Notes under the pieces: generated by a model | What the model was told of the DNA's origin: nothing | The model's input: the letters and a program-made list of their open reading frames with translations, nothing else | Databases searched by the model: none | Program-made: the position numbers and the translations under genes | Shown here: piece after piece, positions 1-8,517 of the stretch | How the letters are laid out: each line of letters opens with the position of its first letter | How positions within the stretch are numbered: position 1 is the first letter of the stretch | Assembly (NCBI RefSeq): GCF_014698995.1 | Contig: NZ_JACWZZ010000001.1 | Coordinates: forward strand, 1,570,501-1,634,500 | Direction: 5' to 3' | From: Hymenobacter duratus | GTDB taxonomy: Bacteria > Bacteroidota > Bacteroidia > Cytophagales > Hymenobacteraceae | DNA: 64,000 bases

Positions 1-159
1 CTTTCTGCAGCTACTGGCGCCAAGCAAGGCAAAAAAAGCGAAACACATCGTGCGCGCTATTCGGGGAAGCATGTCAGCCATAGAAATAAAGTGTGTTGGG
101 GAAACTACTCTGAAGGCAACCCGGCACAAAAAAAGGGCCACTTATGATTAGGTAGGCCA

Positions 160-666
160 CTACCCGCTGACAGCGGCCCGCCGCGCCACGCCCACCTGGC
201 TCAGGCCCAACCGCCACGCCGCTGCCACCGACGCTACCAGCCACGGCAGGCTCAGGCCGAAAAACAGAACCAGGCTGCCGTCAATCCGCTGCATTATTGG
301 AACGTCAAATACGAAAGGAATGCTCAGGCCGGACTGCCGATACAACTGCCAGAATCCCCAGAAAGCCGCTACAACTCCTTCGAATACCAGCGCCGTTCGG
401 AGCAGCAGCCCGGCAGTGGAAGTTGCCACACGGAACACCCGGTGCATCAGTCGCAGCCGCACCAGATTGCCCAGTAAGGCCGGCACTCCGGCCAACAGGA
501 GTAGAATAACAAAGGTGGTAGGCAGGTCCTCAAAGAAGCGTAGCAGCCTGTTGGGTTGGTAGTAGAATGACAGAAAAAACAGGAAAATAGCTCCTAAGAG
601 CAGTAGTCCCCACCACCACGAAAGCCAAAAGTGTCGCTTGGCCAGCGTCCAGGAGTCGTGTTTCAT
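160..666 (-). CDS. Hypothetical integral membrane protein
   Basis: This 168-residue protein is almost entirely hydrophobic, with about four predicted membrane segments (near residues 17-35, 50-70, 85-105 and 130-150) and a short basic C-terminus. It starts at an ATG read from 666 and ends with TAG at 160. I do not recognise a family. It is divergent from the membrane protein starting at 741, and the 75-bp gap contains a CTTTG-N5-CAAAG dyad, so the two could share a control region. A role in the envelope is inferred only from hydrophobicity. Confidence 0.7.
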   Translation of the reverse strand: MKHDSWTLAKRHFWLSWWWGLLLLGAIFLFFLSFYYQPNRLLRFFEDLPTTFVILLLLAGVPALLGNLVRLRLMHRVFRVATSTAGLLLRTALVFEGVVAAFWGFWQLYRQSGLSIPFVFDVPIMQRIDGSLVLFFGLSLPWLVASVAAAWRLGLSQVGVARRAAVSG

Positions 667-713
667 AGAATTAATATAGAGCAGTGCTTGCGAAGAAGAA
701 AAACTTTACTTTG

Positions 714-728
714 CTTTGCAATACAAAG
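714..728. promoter_or_regulatory. Inverted repeat CTTTG-CAATA-CAAAG, putative operator
   Basis: Perfect 5-bp arms separated by 5 bp lie 12 bp before the ATG at 741. The same arm sequence and spacing recurs at 1824-1838 before the DUF4173-type gene. A small winged-helix regulator is encoded between the two sites and is the obvious candidate ligand. This is an inference from position and symmetry. Confidence 0.5.
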
Positions 729-740
729 TGCTTTTTGAAA

Positions 741-1382
741 ATGATGAAGCCAGCCGTTGACCCCTTAGCCCAGCTTACCGAGATTCGGGCCATTATGGAA
801 CGTTCTTCCCGTTTCATTTCGCTCAGTGGCCTGAGCGGGGTAGGAGCGGGCGTGGTGGCCTTGGCTGGCGCCGGTGCCGGGCACTGGTTTTTGCGCCACG
901 AATACGGCGACCGGGGGTATCTGCGGCTGCTGGAAAGTACCGAGCAGGAGCGCACGTTGGTACTGCCCTACCTGATGGCGCTGGCCGCCGCCATGATTGG
1001 GGCCGCGCTGGCCGTGGCCATTTTTTTTACCTTGCGCCGCGCCCGCCGGACAGGCACGGGGCTCTGGAACACGCTGGGCCGGCGGCTGGCCATGAGCCTG
1101 GCCATTCCGCTGGTGGCGGGCGGCTTGTTTTGCCTAGCGCTGTTCGTGCGTGGGGCCGTGAGCCTGGTGATACCGGGCATGCTGCTGTTCTATGGGCTGG
1201 CCCTGCTCAACGCCAGCAAGTACACGCTCGACGAAATCAGGTGGCTGGGCCTCACCCAGATAGCACTTGGGCTAGCTGCCATGTTGCTGCCGGGGGCCGG
1301 ATTGTTGTTCTTTGCGCTCGGATTCGGGCTGGGGCACATCGGCTACGGCCTGCTGATGTACAACCGCTACGAGCGTAAATGA
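741..1382 (+). CDS. Hypothetical four-helix membrane protein
   Basis: The product has 213 residues from the ATG at 741. The upstream in-frame start at 684 is rejected because it would run through the operator dyad at 714-728. After a soluble N-terminus of about 30 residues (rich in E, R and S) there are about four hydrophobic helices (near 31-50, 75-100, 115-140 and 165-195). No family is recognised with certainty. It precedes a winged-helix regulator gene on the same strand and a large DUF4173-like membrane protein; the three probably form one regulated unit. Confidence 0.75.
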   Translation: MMKPAVDPLAQLTEIRAIMERSSRFISLSGLSGVGAGVVALAGAGAGHWFLRHEYGDRGYLRLLESTEQERTLVLPYLMALAAAMIGAALAVAIFFTLRRARRTGTGLWNTLGRRLAMSLAIPLVAGGLFCLALFVRGAVSLVIPGMLLFYGLALLNASKYTLDEIRWLGLTQIALGLAAMLLPGAGLLFFALGFGLGHIGYGLLMYNRYERK

Positions 1383-1439
1383 GGCGGATGCTGCGGAGAA
1401 GGTGCTGACGGAAGATGGTAAAATCCAGGCACCGCCTTC

Positions 1440-1467
1440 ACCCAGCACCCAGCACCCAGCACCCAGC
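1440..1467. repeat. Four tandem copies of the heptamer ACCCAGC
   Basis: Four exact head-to-tail ACCCAGC units precede the regulator gene. They fall inside the 5' extension of its reading frame that would start at 1415. Their low complexity argues that the extension is not translated and that the gene begins downstream. Confidence 0.8.
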
Positions 1468-1507
1468 ACTCAACAATTATCAATCGACAATCAGCAAACC
1501 AGCATTC

Positions 1508-1807
1508 TTGAAACACGTCATCCACACGCTCAATAAAGCTTTTGACCACCGCGTGCGGCTGGGCGTGATGGCCGTGCTCATGGCGAATGATGCCGTAAGC
1601 TTCAATGAACTAAAGGAAGCTCTCGACCTCACCGACGGCAACCTGGCCAGCCACGTAGCCGCGCTGGAAAAAGCAGGCTATGTGCAGGTCAGCAAGCAGT
1701 TTGTGGGCAAGAAGCCCAACACGACTTATACCGCCTCTACGGAAGGTAAAGGCGCTTTTCAGGATCATTTGGCAGCTTTGGAAAAGCTTCTTCGTGGTGG
1801 AAGCTAA
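1508..1807 (+). CDS. Winged-helix transcriptional regulator (HTH_34/PF13601-like)
   Basis: From the TTG at 1508 the protein has 99 residues. It starts with an LNKAFDHRVRLGVMAVL-type helix, followed by a helix-turn-helix containing LTDGNLASHVAALEKAGYV and a basic wing with KPNTTYTAT-like sequence. This is the usual size and layout of the small MarR/ArsR-like winged-helix proteins found beside membrane-protein genes in Bacteroidota. The frame is open back to an ATG at 1415, but that stretch contains a heptamer repeat and has no family similarity that I can see. It probably acts on the matching dyads at 714-728 and 1824-1838, which flank the gene. Function is inferred; family assignment is fairly firm. 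Confidence 0.82.
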   Translation: MKHVIHTLNKAFDHRVRLGVMAVLMANDAVSFNELKEALDLTDGNLASHVAALEKAGYVQVSKQFVGKKPNTTYTASTEGKGAFQDHLAALEKLLRGGS

Positions 1808-1820
1808 TTTTTTTGCCCTT

Positions 1821-1840
1821 TAACTTTGAAATGCAAAGTT
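1821..1840 (+). promoter_or_regulatory. -7 box TAACTTTG overlapping a CTTTG-N5-CAAAG operator
   Basis: TAACTTTG at 1821-1828 fits the Bacteroidota -7 consensus TAnnTTTG. Its last five bases are the left arm of the dyad AACTTTG-AAATG-CAAAGTT (1822-1840, 7-bp arms). A protein bound here would cover the promoter of the gene at 1919, which suggests repression. No good -33 TTTG is visible. Confidence 0.5.
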
Positions 1841-1918
1841 CTTTAAATTTTTTTTTGAGTAAGTCCTGATGAGTCAGCCGCCACTTATTACCAAAAACAT
1901 AAACTAATACCCAGAGCA

Positions 1919-3535
1919 ATGAATACTTCCATTCCGGTTGCAGGCTCCCGATTTGCGCCTGATGCTGCACTGTCAGCGCCCCGTCTCACGCTTACTACTC
2001 TGCAGAAAGTGGCGCTGCCGCTCGGCGCCGTGCTATTCGACCTGTTGTTCTGGCACGAGCGGATGGCCCTGAACATGCTGCTCTACACGCTGCTGGTGGT
2101 AGGAGTAGTGCTGGCCGGGCTGCCGCGGTATGCACCGCAGTGGCGCTCCGGATACTTCTGGCTTACGCTGGCCGGCACGTTGCTGAGTGCGGTAGCAGTG
2201 GCCTGGTATGGCTCCGGAGCGGCTCGTTTGGCGTGTGTGGCGTCGTTAGTGGTGTGGCTGGGCTACGTAAATCAGCCGCATCTGAAGCTGGTAGTATATG
2301 CCCTGGGCACCGCGCTGGGTAGCGGTATGCAGGCCGTGCCGGGGTTGCTGCGCCTGTTGCGGCTGCCCGGCAACCTGGGAGGCCGCGCCAACCGCGCCTG
2401 GTTTTATGGCCGCCTGCTGGGGGTGCCGTTGCTGGCGCTGGGGGTATTTCACGTACTGTTTCTCATTGCCAATCCACGCTATGAAGCCGCGGCCGGCCAG
2501 GTTCTGGATGTTGTGGGTAAGTGGCTGGAGCTGCTGTTTTCACAGTTCTCGGTACCGCATCTGCTGTTTTTCCTGTTGGGCTTGTGCCTGACCGGAGCCG
2601 CGCTGGTACTCGTGCCGGTTCATTATTTCGCCGATAGTGAGTCACGCTTCGGCGAGTTCATTCAGCGGCAGCGCGACCGGGTAGCTTCCTTTGCCGTGCG
2701 CCGCCCCGATTTCCGCGAGCAACGTTTCCGGGCGCTTGATCTGCGCAAGGAGTATCTGATTGCTCTGAGCCTGCTGGTGCTCGTAAATGTGCTACTGCTC
2801 GCCGTGAATGCCATTGATATCAACTGGCTGTGGTTTGGCTTCGAACCTGCCCCCGGCTTCGACCTCACCCAATTCGTGCACGAGGGCACCTATGTGCTGA
2901 TTCTGAGCATTCTGGTGGCCATGGGCATTGTGCTGTGGTTTTTCCGCCGCAACCTCAATTTCTACCAGGCGGGCCTGCCGGTGCTGCGCACCTTAGCCAC
3001 GGTGTGGGTGGTGCAGAATGCCGTACTGGCCGTGTCGGTGGGGCTGCGCAACTACTATTACATTCTGCACACAGGGCTGGCTTATAAGCGCATTGGGGTG
3101 TACGGCTTTTTGCTGCTGACCTTCTTTGGTCTCGCAACCGTGCTGCTCAAAATCTGGCAGCGCCGCTCGGCCTATTCGCTGGTGCGCCTGAACGCGCTGG
3201 CCGCCTATGTGCTGCTGCTGGGCTTTGCGGTGGGAAACTGGGAAATCTGGATTGCGCGCTACAACCTGCGACCCGAGCTGCAAACCCTCGACTACGGCTT
3301 TCTGCTCGATATGCCCGACCGGGTGCTGCCTATACTCGCCGCCCACCAGGACGTGCTGCCCCAGCGCCAGCTCGTGCACGAAATCTACGATGGCACCTGG
3401 ACCAAGCTGGAGCCTACCGAAGCGGCCAAACGCCTGCGCCAGCGCCTCCAGGATTTCCGGGCCGCGCAGCAGGCCCGCAACTGGCCCAGCTACACCTACG
3501 CCGACTGGCAGGCCTACCAGGAACTGGCACAATAA
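1919..3535 (+). CDS. DUF4153/DUF4173-like multi-pass membrane protein
   Basis: This 538-residue protein has roughly ten or more hydrophobic segments spread from residue 30 to about 455, a charged loop near 235-275 (QRQRDRVASFAVRRPDFREQ) and a soluble C-terminal tail of about 80 residues ending in a Trp/Tyr-rich segment. The arrangement resembles the DUF4153/DUF4173 integral membrane proteins that Bacteroidota encode beside small winged-helix regulators, as here. The biochemical role of that family is not established to my knowledge. The start is the ATG at 1919, 78 bp after the operator. Confidence 0.7.
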   Translation: MNTSIPVAGSRFAPDAALSAPRLTLTTLQKVALPLGAVLFDLLFWHERMALNMLLYTLLVVGVVLAGLPRYAPQWRSGYFWLTLAGTLLSAVAVAWYGSGAARLACVASLVVWLGYVNQPHLKLVVYALGTALGSGMQAVPGLLRLLRLPGNLGGRANRAWFYGRLLGVPLLALGVFHVLFLIANPRYEAAAGQVLDVVGKWLELLFSQFSVPHLLFFLLGLCLTGAALVLVPVHYFADSESRFGEFIQRQRDRVASFAVRRPDFREQRFRALDLRKEYLIALSLLVLVNVLLLAVNAIDINWLWFGFEPAPGFDLTQFVHEGTYVLILSILVAMGIVLWFFRRNLNFYQAGLPVLRTLATVWVVQNAVLAVSVGLRNYYYILHTGLAYKRIGVYGFLLLTFFGLATVLLKIWQRRSAYSLVRLNALAAYVLLLGFAVGNWEIWIARYNLRPELQTLDYGFLLDMPDRVLPILAAHQDVLPQRQLVHEIYDGTWTKLEPTEAAKRLRQRLQDFRAAQQARNWPSYTYADWQAYQELAQ

Positions 3536-3575
3536 CCGGCTGCCACTATTTCACCTGACTTATTCCTCGCAAGCT

Positions 3576-3815
3576 ATGCTTCTCCAACTTTCGCTTACTC
3601 TCGTGGCGCTGCTCATTTGTGCCGGTGATGTGGCAGCGCTAGCCGTTCTGCTAACGTGGCAGGAGCGCGCCGCCGACCCCGATTCGCGCCGCCAGCGCCT
3701 GCTGCGTGCGGTGTTGCCCGCCACCAGCGTGCTGCTGCTGGTGCTGCTGGGTACTATTTTCTCTCTGATGATGCTGTGGTCGCCGCAAGGAGCGGAGGCG
3801 TTGGCTAGCCTCTAG
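3576..3815 (+). CDS. Small two-helix membrane protein, paralogue 1
   Basis: The product has 79 residues from the ATG at 3576: one membrane helix at about 5-28, a conserved basic loop around TWQERA and RRQRL, then a second helix at about 48-68 ending FSLMMLWS. It is closely related to the product of 5730-5966, with about two thirds of positions identical by eye. No family is known to me. The two copies bracket a run of other small membrane-protein genes, all on the plus strand. Confidence 0.75.
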   Translation: MLLQLSLTLVALLICAGDVAALAVLLTWQERAADPDSRRQRLLRAVLPATSVLLLVLLGTIFSLMMLWSPQGAEALASL

Positions 3816-3827
3816 TTCTGCTGCTAT

Positions 3828-4232
3828 ATGGAAATCGTGCCAGATGAAATGTTGCAATCGGGCTGGCAGCCCCAGCCGCAAGGAGCGCCTTCGGCGGGAC
3901 ATGCGCTGAGTGTACTGGTAGCCGTATGCGCCGTGCTATGGGTATGGAATATGGACTGGTGGCCGCTCCAGGAAGCCCCAAAATACCGGCTGGTTGCGCA
4001 GGTTTTATACAGTTACTGGACCTGCGCGCTACTAGTGCTGGGCAGCAACTATAGTGTGTTCCGCTGGGCAACCCGGCCACTATGGAAAAGCACGCGCCCC
4101 GATACTACTAGCACCCTTGTGCTGCTGCTCTGCCTGGCATTTCATGCGGCGTGGGTGCTTCTGCTAGGGTTTATCGGGTTGCTAGCCGTGGCTTTTAGCG
4201 GTTCCAGCGAAGGGCTTTTCCAAGGTCTCTGA
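3828..4232 (+). CDS. Hypothetical small membrane protein
   Basis: This 134-residue protein has a hydrophilic N-terminus of about 25 residues and three likely membrane segments (about 27-45, 57-77 and 95-122). Its start lies 12 bp after the stop of the preceding small membrane-protein gene, so they are probably co-transcribed. No recognisable motif. Function unknown. Confidence 0.65.
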   Translation: MEIVPDEMLQSGWQPQPQGAPSAGHALSVLVAVCAVLWVWNMDWWPLQEAPKYRLVAQVLYSYWTCALLVLGSNYSVFRWATRPLWKSTRPDTTSTLVLLLCLAFHAAWVLLLGFIGLLAVAFSGSSEGLFQGL

Positions 4233-4294
4233 CTGCCCTGCTGCCGCAGACCTCGGCTATTGCTTCGTGTATCATTTCCAGCTTTTACATAATC

Positions 4295-4819
4295 ATGCTT
4301 CCTACTCCTAAAACTCCCTCGCTGAACCTGTATCAGCGTTTGGCACGCAACACCATCGAGCACGCCCGCACGTCGTTTCTGATTCCGGTTTTTCAGCGCC
4401 TCTATGGCTGCAACAACACGCAGGTGCAGCTGACGGAGCTACAAGCGTTGCCGCCCGGCACGCTAGGCCGCGGCGTAGCCGACATCCTGGCCCGCTACAA
4501 TCTGCAGCTGATTCCGCACTACGAAAATCACGACCTCAAGCATGTGTTGCTCGGCTACGATATGACCCCGGAAGACGAGTTGAAGCTGAAAGCCTTTATG
4601 CTCGGCAACGGCGACTATTCCATTACCTGCATCGGGTTTCTGGCTCTAGCGCTGCTTACGCCGGAGTTGTGGCCGGAGCTAACGGAGCACTTCCGCCGGG
4701 GCCGGCACACGCTACCCGTCCGCCACTGGAGCCTCACGGAATACGCTACGCAGCAAGTAGAGCAACTACGCGACCAGATAGGATTTTATGAGGCGCAGGA
4801 AAGCGCGCAGCCTATATGA
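4295..4819 (+). CDS. Coq4-like protein
   Basis: The protein has 174 residues. Residues 79-95 read HDLKH, then eleven residues, then E, exactly the HDxxH-x11-E metal-binding signature of Coq4. In mitochondria and some proteobacteria Coq4 organises the ubiquinone biosynthetic complex and has been reported to act on a ring-substituted intermediate. Bacteroidota normally make menaquinone only, so the partner or substrate here is unclear. The gene overlaps the next one by ATGA at 4816-4819, indicating translational coupling to a small membrane protein. Family assignment is good; function in this host is unknown. Confidence 0.8.
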   Translation: MLPTPKTPSLNLYQRLARNTIEHARTSFLIPVFQRLYGCNNTQVQLTELQALPPGTLGRGVADILARYNLQLIPHYENHDLKHVLLGYDMTPEDELKLKAFMLGNGDYSITCIGFLALALLTPELWPELTEHFRRGRHTLPVRHWSLTEYATQQVEQLRDQIGFYEAQESAQPI

Positions 4820-5202
4820 GTTGGCGCCACCTGATGTGGCCAGCCGATGCCACCATAGCAGAGCGGCTGTTCCGGTGGGTTTCGGTGCTGGGCGGGCTGA
4901 GTATCGTCGTGAGCAAGCTGCTGCCCTCGCCAAGCTACGGCTTCCCGGTTATCAACCTGCTGATCCTATGGCTTGGCGTCCCGAGTATGCTGCTGTTTCC
5001 GTTTCTGGCTAGCCACCTGATGCGGCAGGCCGTTGCGCGCCGTGCTACCAACGATGTTTGGTGCGGGCTACTACGGGCGGGTGCCGCTGTACTGCTCCTG
5101 ATAGGAATTATGCAGGCGCTTGTAGCGGTGTTATTACTGCTGCTTTCTCAAGTGTCATTCGAGTTCGAGCCCCGTGCTGATGGCGACAGTTTCTTCGGCT
5201 AG
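4816..5202 (+). CDS. Hypothetical membrane protein coupled to Coq4-like gene
   Basis: The product has 128 residues and about three membrane segments (about 21-40, 50-70 and 88-115). Its ATG overlaps the stop of the Coq4-like gene in the tetranucleotide ATGA, a common sign of coupled translation. No family recognised; association with the Coq4-like protein at the membrane is an inference from the overlap. Confidence 0.65.
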   Translation: MSWRHLMWPADATIAERLFRWVSVLGGLSIVVSKLLPSPSYGFPVINLLILWLGVPSMLLFPFLASHLMRQAVARRATNDVWCGLLRAGAAVLLLIGIMQALVAVLLLLLSQVSFEFEPRADGDSFFG

Positions 5203-5236
5203 AGTCTGTGGGCATTTCTCCTTGTTCCGCTTCATC

Positions 5237-5563
5237 ATGAACGAACTTCAAGCTTTTGCCGCCCGTGCCCTCAGGCTGCTGCCTACTTCCCTGTGGTGGG
5301 TGTTGGGCCTACTTGTGGGCGCTTTCTTCAGTATCAAGCTGGAGAAAGAGCTTTTTCCTAATACACCTACTGCAGTACAAGTGGCACGAGGCATGGCGGC
5401 GGCCTGTGCCTTGGCTGTGCCACTATTGGGCGTATGGTGGCTGTGGCGAGTAGCAGGCAGTCTGGAGCATTCGGGGTGGCGCATGCTATGGTATCTGGCC
5501 GCCGCTGGTGCCACTGGCCTGTTGCTCCTACTACTAGTGCTAGGCGTGATGATACTGCTGTAA
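5237..5563 (+). CDS. Hypothetical small membrane protein
   Basis: From the ATG at 5237 this is a 108-residue protein with three hydrophobic stretches (about 15-35, 50-70 and 83-107). The frame extends upstream to 5174, but that part overlaps the previous gene and has no hydrophobic or family character, so the ATG at 5237 is preferred. It lies in the same small-membrane-protein run. Function unknown. Confidence 0.6.
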   Translation: MNELQAFAARALRLLPTSLWWVLGLLVGAFFSIKLEKELFPNTPTAVQVARGMAAACALAVPLLGVWWLWRVAGSLEHSGWRMLWYLAAAGATGLLLLLLVLGVMILL

Positions 5564-5729
5564 GAAGCGGTGTGGGAAAGAAAATGCCGCCGTTACGGAC
5601 AAAACAGCAAAATGTTGGGATAAGCAGAAAATAAATGGTTATGCAGAGAAGCCTTCTGGCCGCTCTACCGGTCTTGTATAGTATCTGACCCGCTTATTAG
5701 GCCTGCCCCACCTTTTGCTAGTGTAGTTT

Positions 5730-5966
5730 ATGTTGCTTCAGTGCTTCCTTACGTTTGTGGTGTTTTTGATATGTGGCGGAGCCGTAGCGGCCCTGGCCAC
5801 CGTCCTCACCTGGCAGGAACGGGCCCCGTCGGCGGCCATTCGCCGGCAGCGCCTGGTAGGTGTAGTGCCCCTTACCAGCTTTCTGCTACTGGTGATGCTG
5901 GGGGCTATTTTCTCCGTGATGATGCTGTGGTCGGGGCAGGGCGCTGATTTGCTGGCTACCCTGTAA
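5730..5966 (+). CDS. Small two-helix membrane protein, paralogue 2
   Basis: The product has 78 residues with the same plan as the protein at 3576-3815: MLLQ start, LIC in helix 1, the invariant LTWQERA and RRQRL loop, and helix 2 ending FSVMMLWS, then QGA. The two are clear paralogues with a one-residue length difference. A 166-bp gap precedes it and the penicillin-binding protein gene follows on the same strand. Confidence 0.75.
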   Translation: MLLQCFLTFVVFLICGGAVAALATVLTWQERAPSAAIRRQRLVGVVPLTSFLLLVMLGAIFSVMMLWSGQGADLLATL

Positions 5967-6057
5967 GCTTATTTAACCCATCCGGCAGAAGCCGCCGACC
6001 GACTGCTCACAGCAGGCGCCAGCCGGAGGCGTGCTGTTTTGCACGGCACCTATCTGG

Positions 6058-6065
6058 TATATTTG
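6058..6065 (+). promoter_or_regulatory. -7 promoter element TATATTTG before the PBP1A gene
   Basis: TATATTTG matches TAnnTTTG exactly and lies 49 bp before the chosen ATG at 6115. It also makes the alternative upstream start at 6031 unlikely. A TTTG at 6038-6041 is closer than the usual 19-21 bp spacing, so the -33 element is not convincing. Confidence 0.5.
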
Positions 6066-6114
6066 TGGTTCCTTTGGCTGCTTCTCTGGAAGCCTGCCGA
6101 ACAAACCACCCTGC

Positions 6115-8487
6115 ATGTCCGCTCCGAAAGCTCCGAAAACTCCTGATACCCCCCGGCCGCGCCGGCCTTGGTCGAACCGCCTGGCGCGGGCATTCTGGGC
6201 TGTTTTTGTGGTGGGCGTGGGTACTTTCCTGCTGTATCCCATCCTGGTCAGCATGAACTTTATGTTCCTGTTCGGTAAGTCGCCGAGCCTGGAGGAGCTG
6301 GAGGACCCGAAGGTGGAGCAACCCTCCGAAATTTATACTGCCGACGGGGTGCTTATCGGTAAGTATTTCCGCGAAAACCGGGTGCCGGTGCCGCTGAGCA
6401 AAATGTCGCCGCTGCTTATCAAGGCCCTGATTGCCACCGAAGACATCCGTTTCTACGACCACTCCGGCATCGACCTGACGGCGCTGGCCCGCGCCGCTAC
6501 CGGCGTCATCACCGGCAACAAGAGCGGCGGCGGCTCCACTATCACGCAGCAGTTGGCCAAAAACCTGTACAACACCCGCCGCGGCGAAACGCGCGGGGGC
6601 CTGGGCTACATTCCGGTGGTAAGCACGCTGGTCAGCAAAACCAAGGAATGGCTGACCGCCGTGGAGCTGGAGCGGCGCTACACCAAGGAGGAAATTCTGC
6701 GGATGTATTTTAACACTGTAGAGTATGGCTCGAAGGCGTACGGCGTTAAAGTAGCCGCCAAAACCTTCTACAGCACCTCGCCCGACAGCCTCACCGCCGA
6801 CCAGGCGGCTATGCTGGTGGGTATGCTCAATAATCCCACGGCCTACAACCCCCGTTTTCATCCCGAAGCCGCCCTGAAGCGCCGCAACCTGGTGCTGACG
6901 CGTATGGGGCAGGCCGGATTTCTGCCCAAAGCCGAAGTAGCTGGCTTGCAGCAGCAGCCTATTGCCCTCAAATACCAGGTAGAAAAGCACATTGATGGCC
7001 CGCCTACCTACTTCCGGGGCGCCGTAAGCCAGTTTGTGAATGCGTGGTGCGAGAAAAACGGCTACGACATGTACCGTGACGGCCTGAAAATATACACCAC
7101 CATCGACTCGCGCATGCAGCAGTATGCCGAGGAGTCGGTGCAGGACCGGATGCAACGGCTACAAAAGCAGTTCGACAATTTCTGGCGCAACCGGGACTCC
7201 AATCCGTGGGTAGACGAGGATGGCAAGGAGATTCCCAACTTCATCGAAACCCAGATGAAGCGTACGGAACAGTACAAGGAGCTGGCCGCCCGCTACAAAG
7301 GCCGCCCCGACCTGCTGGAAGCGGCTCTCAATGCCAAGCATCCTACCAAGGTATTCACCTGGAAAGGCGACGGCGACACCACGCTGCTGCTTTCTCCACT
7401 TGATTCGCTGGCCTACTACAAGCATTTCCTGCACGCCGGCATGATGACTATGGACCCGTTCACGGGCCACATCAAGGCCTGGGTGGGCGGCCTCAACTAC
7501 CGCTTCTTCCAGTACGACCATGTGAAGCAGGGCCGCCGCCAGGCCGGTTCCACCTTCAAGCCCTTCGTTTACCTCACGGCTCTTGATAATGGCTACTCGC
7601 CCTGCGACCGGATTCGGGATGAACGGGTAACCATCAAGTACGTGGAGAACGGCAAAAACATGGAGTGGAAGCCCGACAACGTGACCCGCGAGTACACCGG
7701 CAGCAACATGACGCTGCGGCACGCCATGGCCCGTTCGGTAAACTCCGTCACGGCTCAGCTCACGGAGCGCGTAGGCTGGGAAAACGTGGCCAAATATGCC
7801 CACAAAGTCGGCATCAAGAGCCCGTTGCTGTCGGTGCCCAGCATTGGCCTGGGCTCGGGCGGCGACGTGAGCGTGTACGAAATGGTGAATGCCTACAGCA
7901 CGTTCGTGAACCAGGGCTTCCAGTCGGAGCCGCTGATTGTGACGCGCATCGAGGACCGCAACGGCAACGTCATCAAGCAGTTCGACCCGAGGCAGCGGCG
8001 CGCTATTCCGTCGGAAACGGCGTGGCTAATGCTCTACATGCTGAAAGGCGGCATGGAAGAGCCCGGTGGTACCTCACAGGCACTGTGGGACTACGAACTG
8101 TGGAAAAAGAACAACCAGATAGGCGGCAAAACCGGCACCACTTCCAACTATTCCGACGGCTGGTACATGGGCGTTACCAAGGACCTTGTGACCGGTGTAT
8201 GGGTGGGCGGCGAAGACCGGAGTATCCACTTTCAGGGCTCACAGCAGGGCGAAGGGGGCCGTACAGCACTGCCTATCTTTGGCAAATTCATGGAGAAAGT
8301 TTACCAGGACCAGGATTTGGGTATCACCATGGGGCCGTTTCCAAAATACCCTGGCAAGATTACGCGCAAGTACGTCTGTGTCACGGAGGCGCCCCGCCGC
8401 CGCGTAGAGCCAGTCGATTCCATTGTGGTGGACAATCTGCTGGAAAACCTCAATAGTGGTGCCGTAGCGGTGCCGGATAGTTTGTAG
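6115..8487 (+). CDS. Class A penicillin-binding protein (PBP1A family)
   Basis: A bifunctional peptidoglycan glycosyltransferase/transpeptidase of 790 residues. One N-terminal membrane anchor lies at about 25-45. The glycosyltransferase domain (about 70-260) has catalytic Glu109 in EDIRFYDHSG and the GGGSTITQQLAKN motif. The transpeptidase domain (about 400-750) has STFK with Ser479, SVN at 541-543 and KTGT from Lys672. It polymerises lipid II and cross-links stem peptides on the periplasmic side. The ATG at 6115 gives a short basic cytoplasmic tail (SAPKAPKTPDTPRPRRP) typical of the family. Length and all signature residues are intact. Confidence 0.95.
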   Translation: MSAPKAPKTPDTPRPRRPWSNRLARAFWAVFVVGVGTFLLYPILVSMNFMFLFGKSPSLEELEDPKVEQPSEIYTADGVLIGKYFRENRVPVPLSKMSPLLIKALIATEDIRFYDHSGIDLTALARAATGVITGNKSGGGSTITQQLAKNLYNTRRGETRGGLGYIPVVSTLVSKTKEWLTAVELERRYTKEEILRMYFNTVEYGSKAYGVKVAAKTFYSTSPDSLTADQAAMLVGMLNNPTAYNPRFHPEAALKRRNLVLTRMGQAGFLPKAEVAGLQQQPIALKYQVEKHIDGPPTYFRGAVSQFVNAWCEKNGYDMYRDGLKIYTTIDSRMQQYAEESVQDRMQRLQKQFDNFWRNRDSNPWVDEDGKEIPNFIETQMKRTEQYKELAARYKGRPDLLEAALNAKHPTKVFTWKGDGDTTLLLSPLDSLAYYKHFLHAGMMTMDPFTGHIKAWVGGLNYRFFQYDHVKQGRRQAGSTFKPFVYLTALDNGYSPCDRIRDERVTIKYVENGKNMEWKPDNVTREYTGSNMTLRHAMARSVNSVTAQLTERVGWENVAKYAHKVGIKSPLLSVPSIGLGSGGDVSVYEMVNAYSTFVNQGFQSEPLIVTRIEDRNGNVIKQFDPRQRRAIPSETAWLMLYMLKGGMEEPGGTSQALWDYELWKKNNQIGGKTGTTSNYSDGWYMGVTKDLVTGVWVGGEDRSIHFQGSQQGEGGRTALPIFGKFMEKVYQDQDLGITMGPFPKYPGKITRKYVCVTEAPRRRVEPVDSIVVDNLLENLNSGAVAVPDSL

Positions 8488-8517
8488 AGGGACTGCACGA
8501 CACCATTTGCTTTTCGC

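Noticed and set aside
1..151. Two plus-strand reading frames open from the left edge to stops at 145-147 and 149-151
   Set aside because: Both frames are open at once, neither shows a start or a recognisable motif, and codon composition is unlike the neighbouring genes. A 3' gene end here cannot be supported.
1415..1507. N-terminal extension of the winged-helix regulator
   Set aside because: It contains four ACCCAGC repeats and no similarity to the family. The domain begins right after the TTG at 1508.
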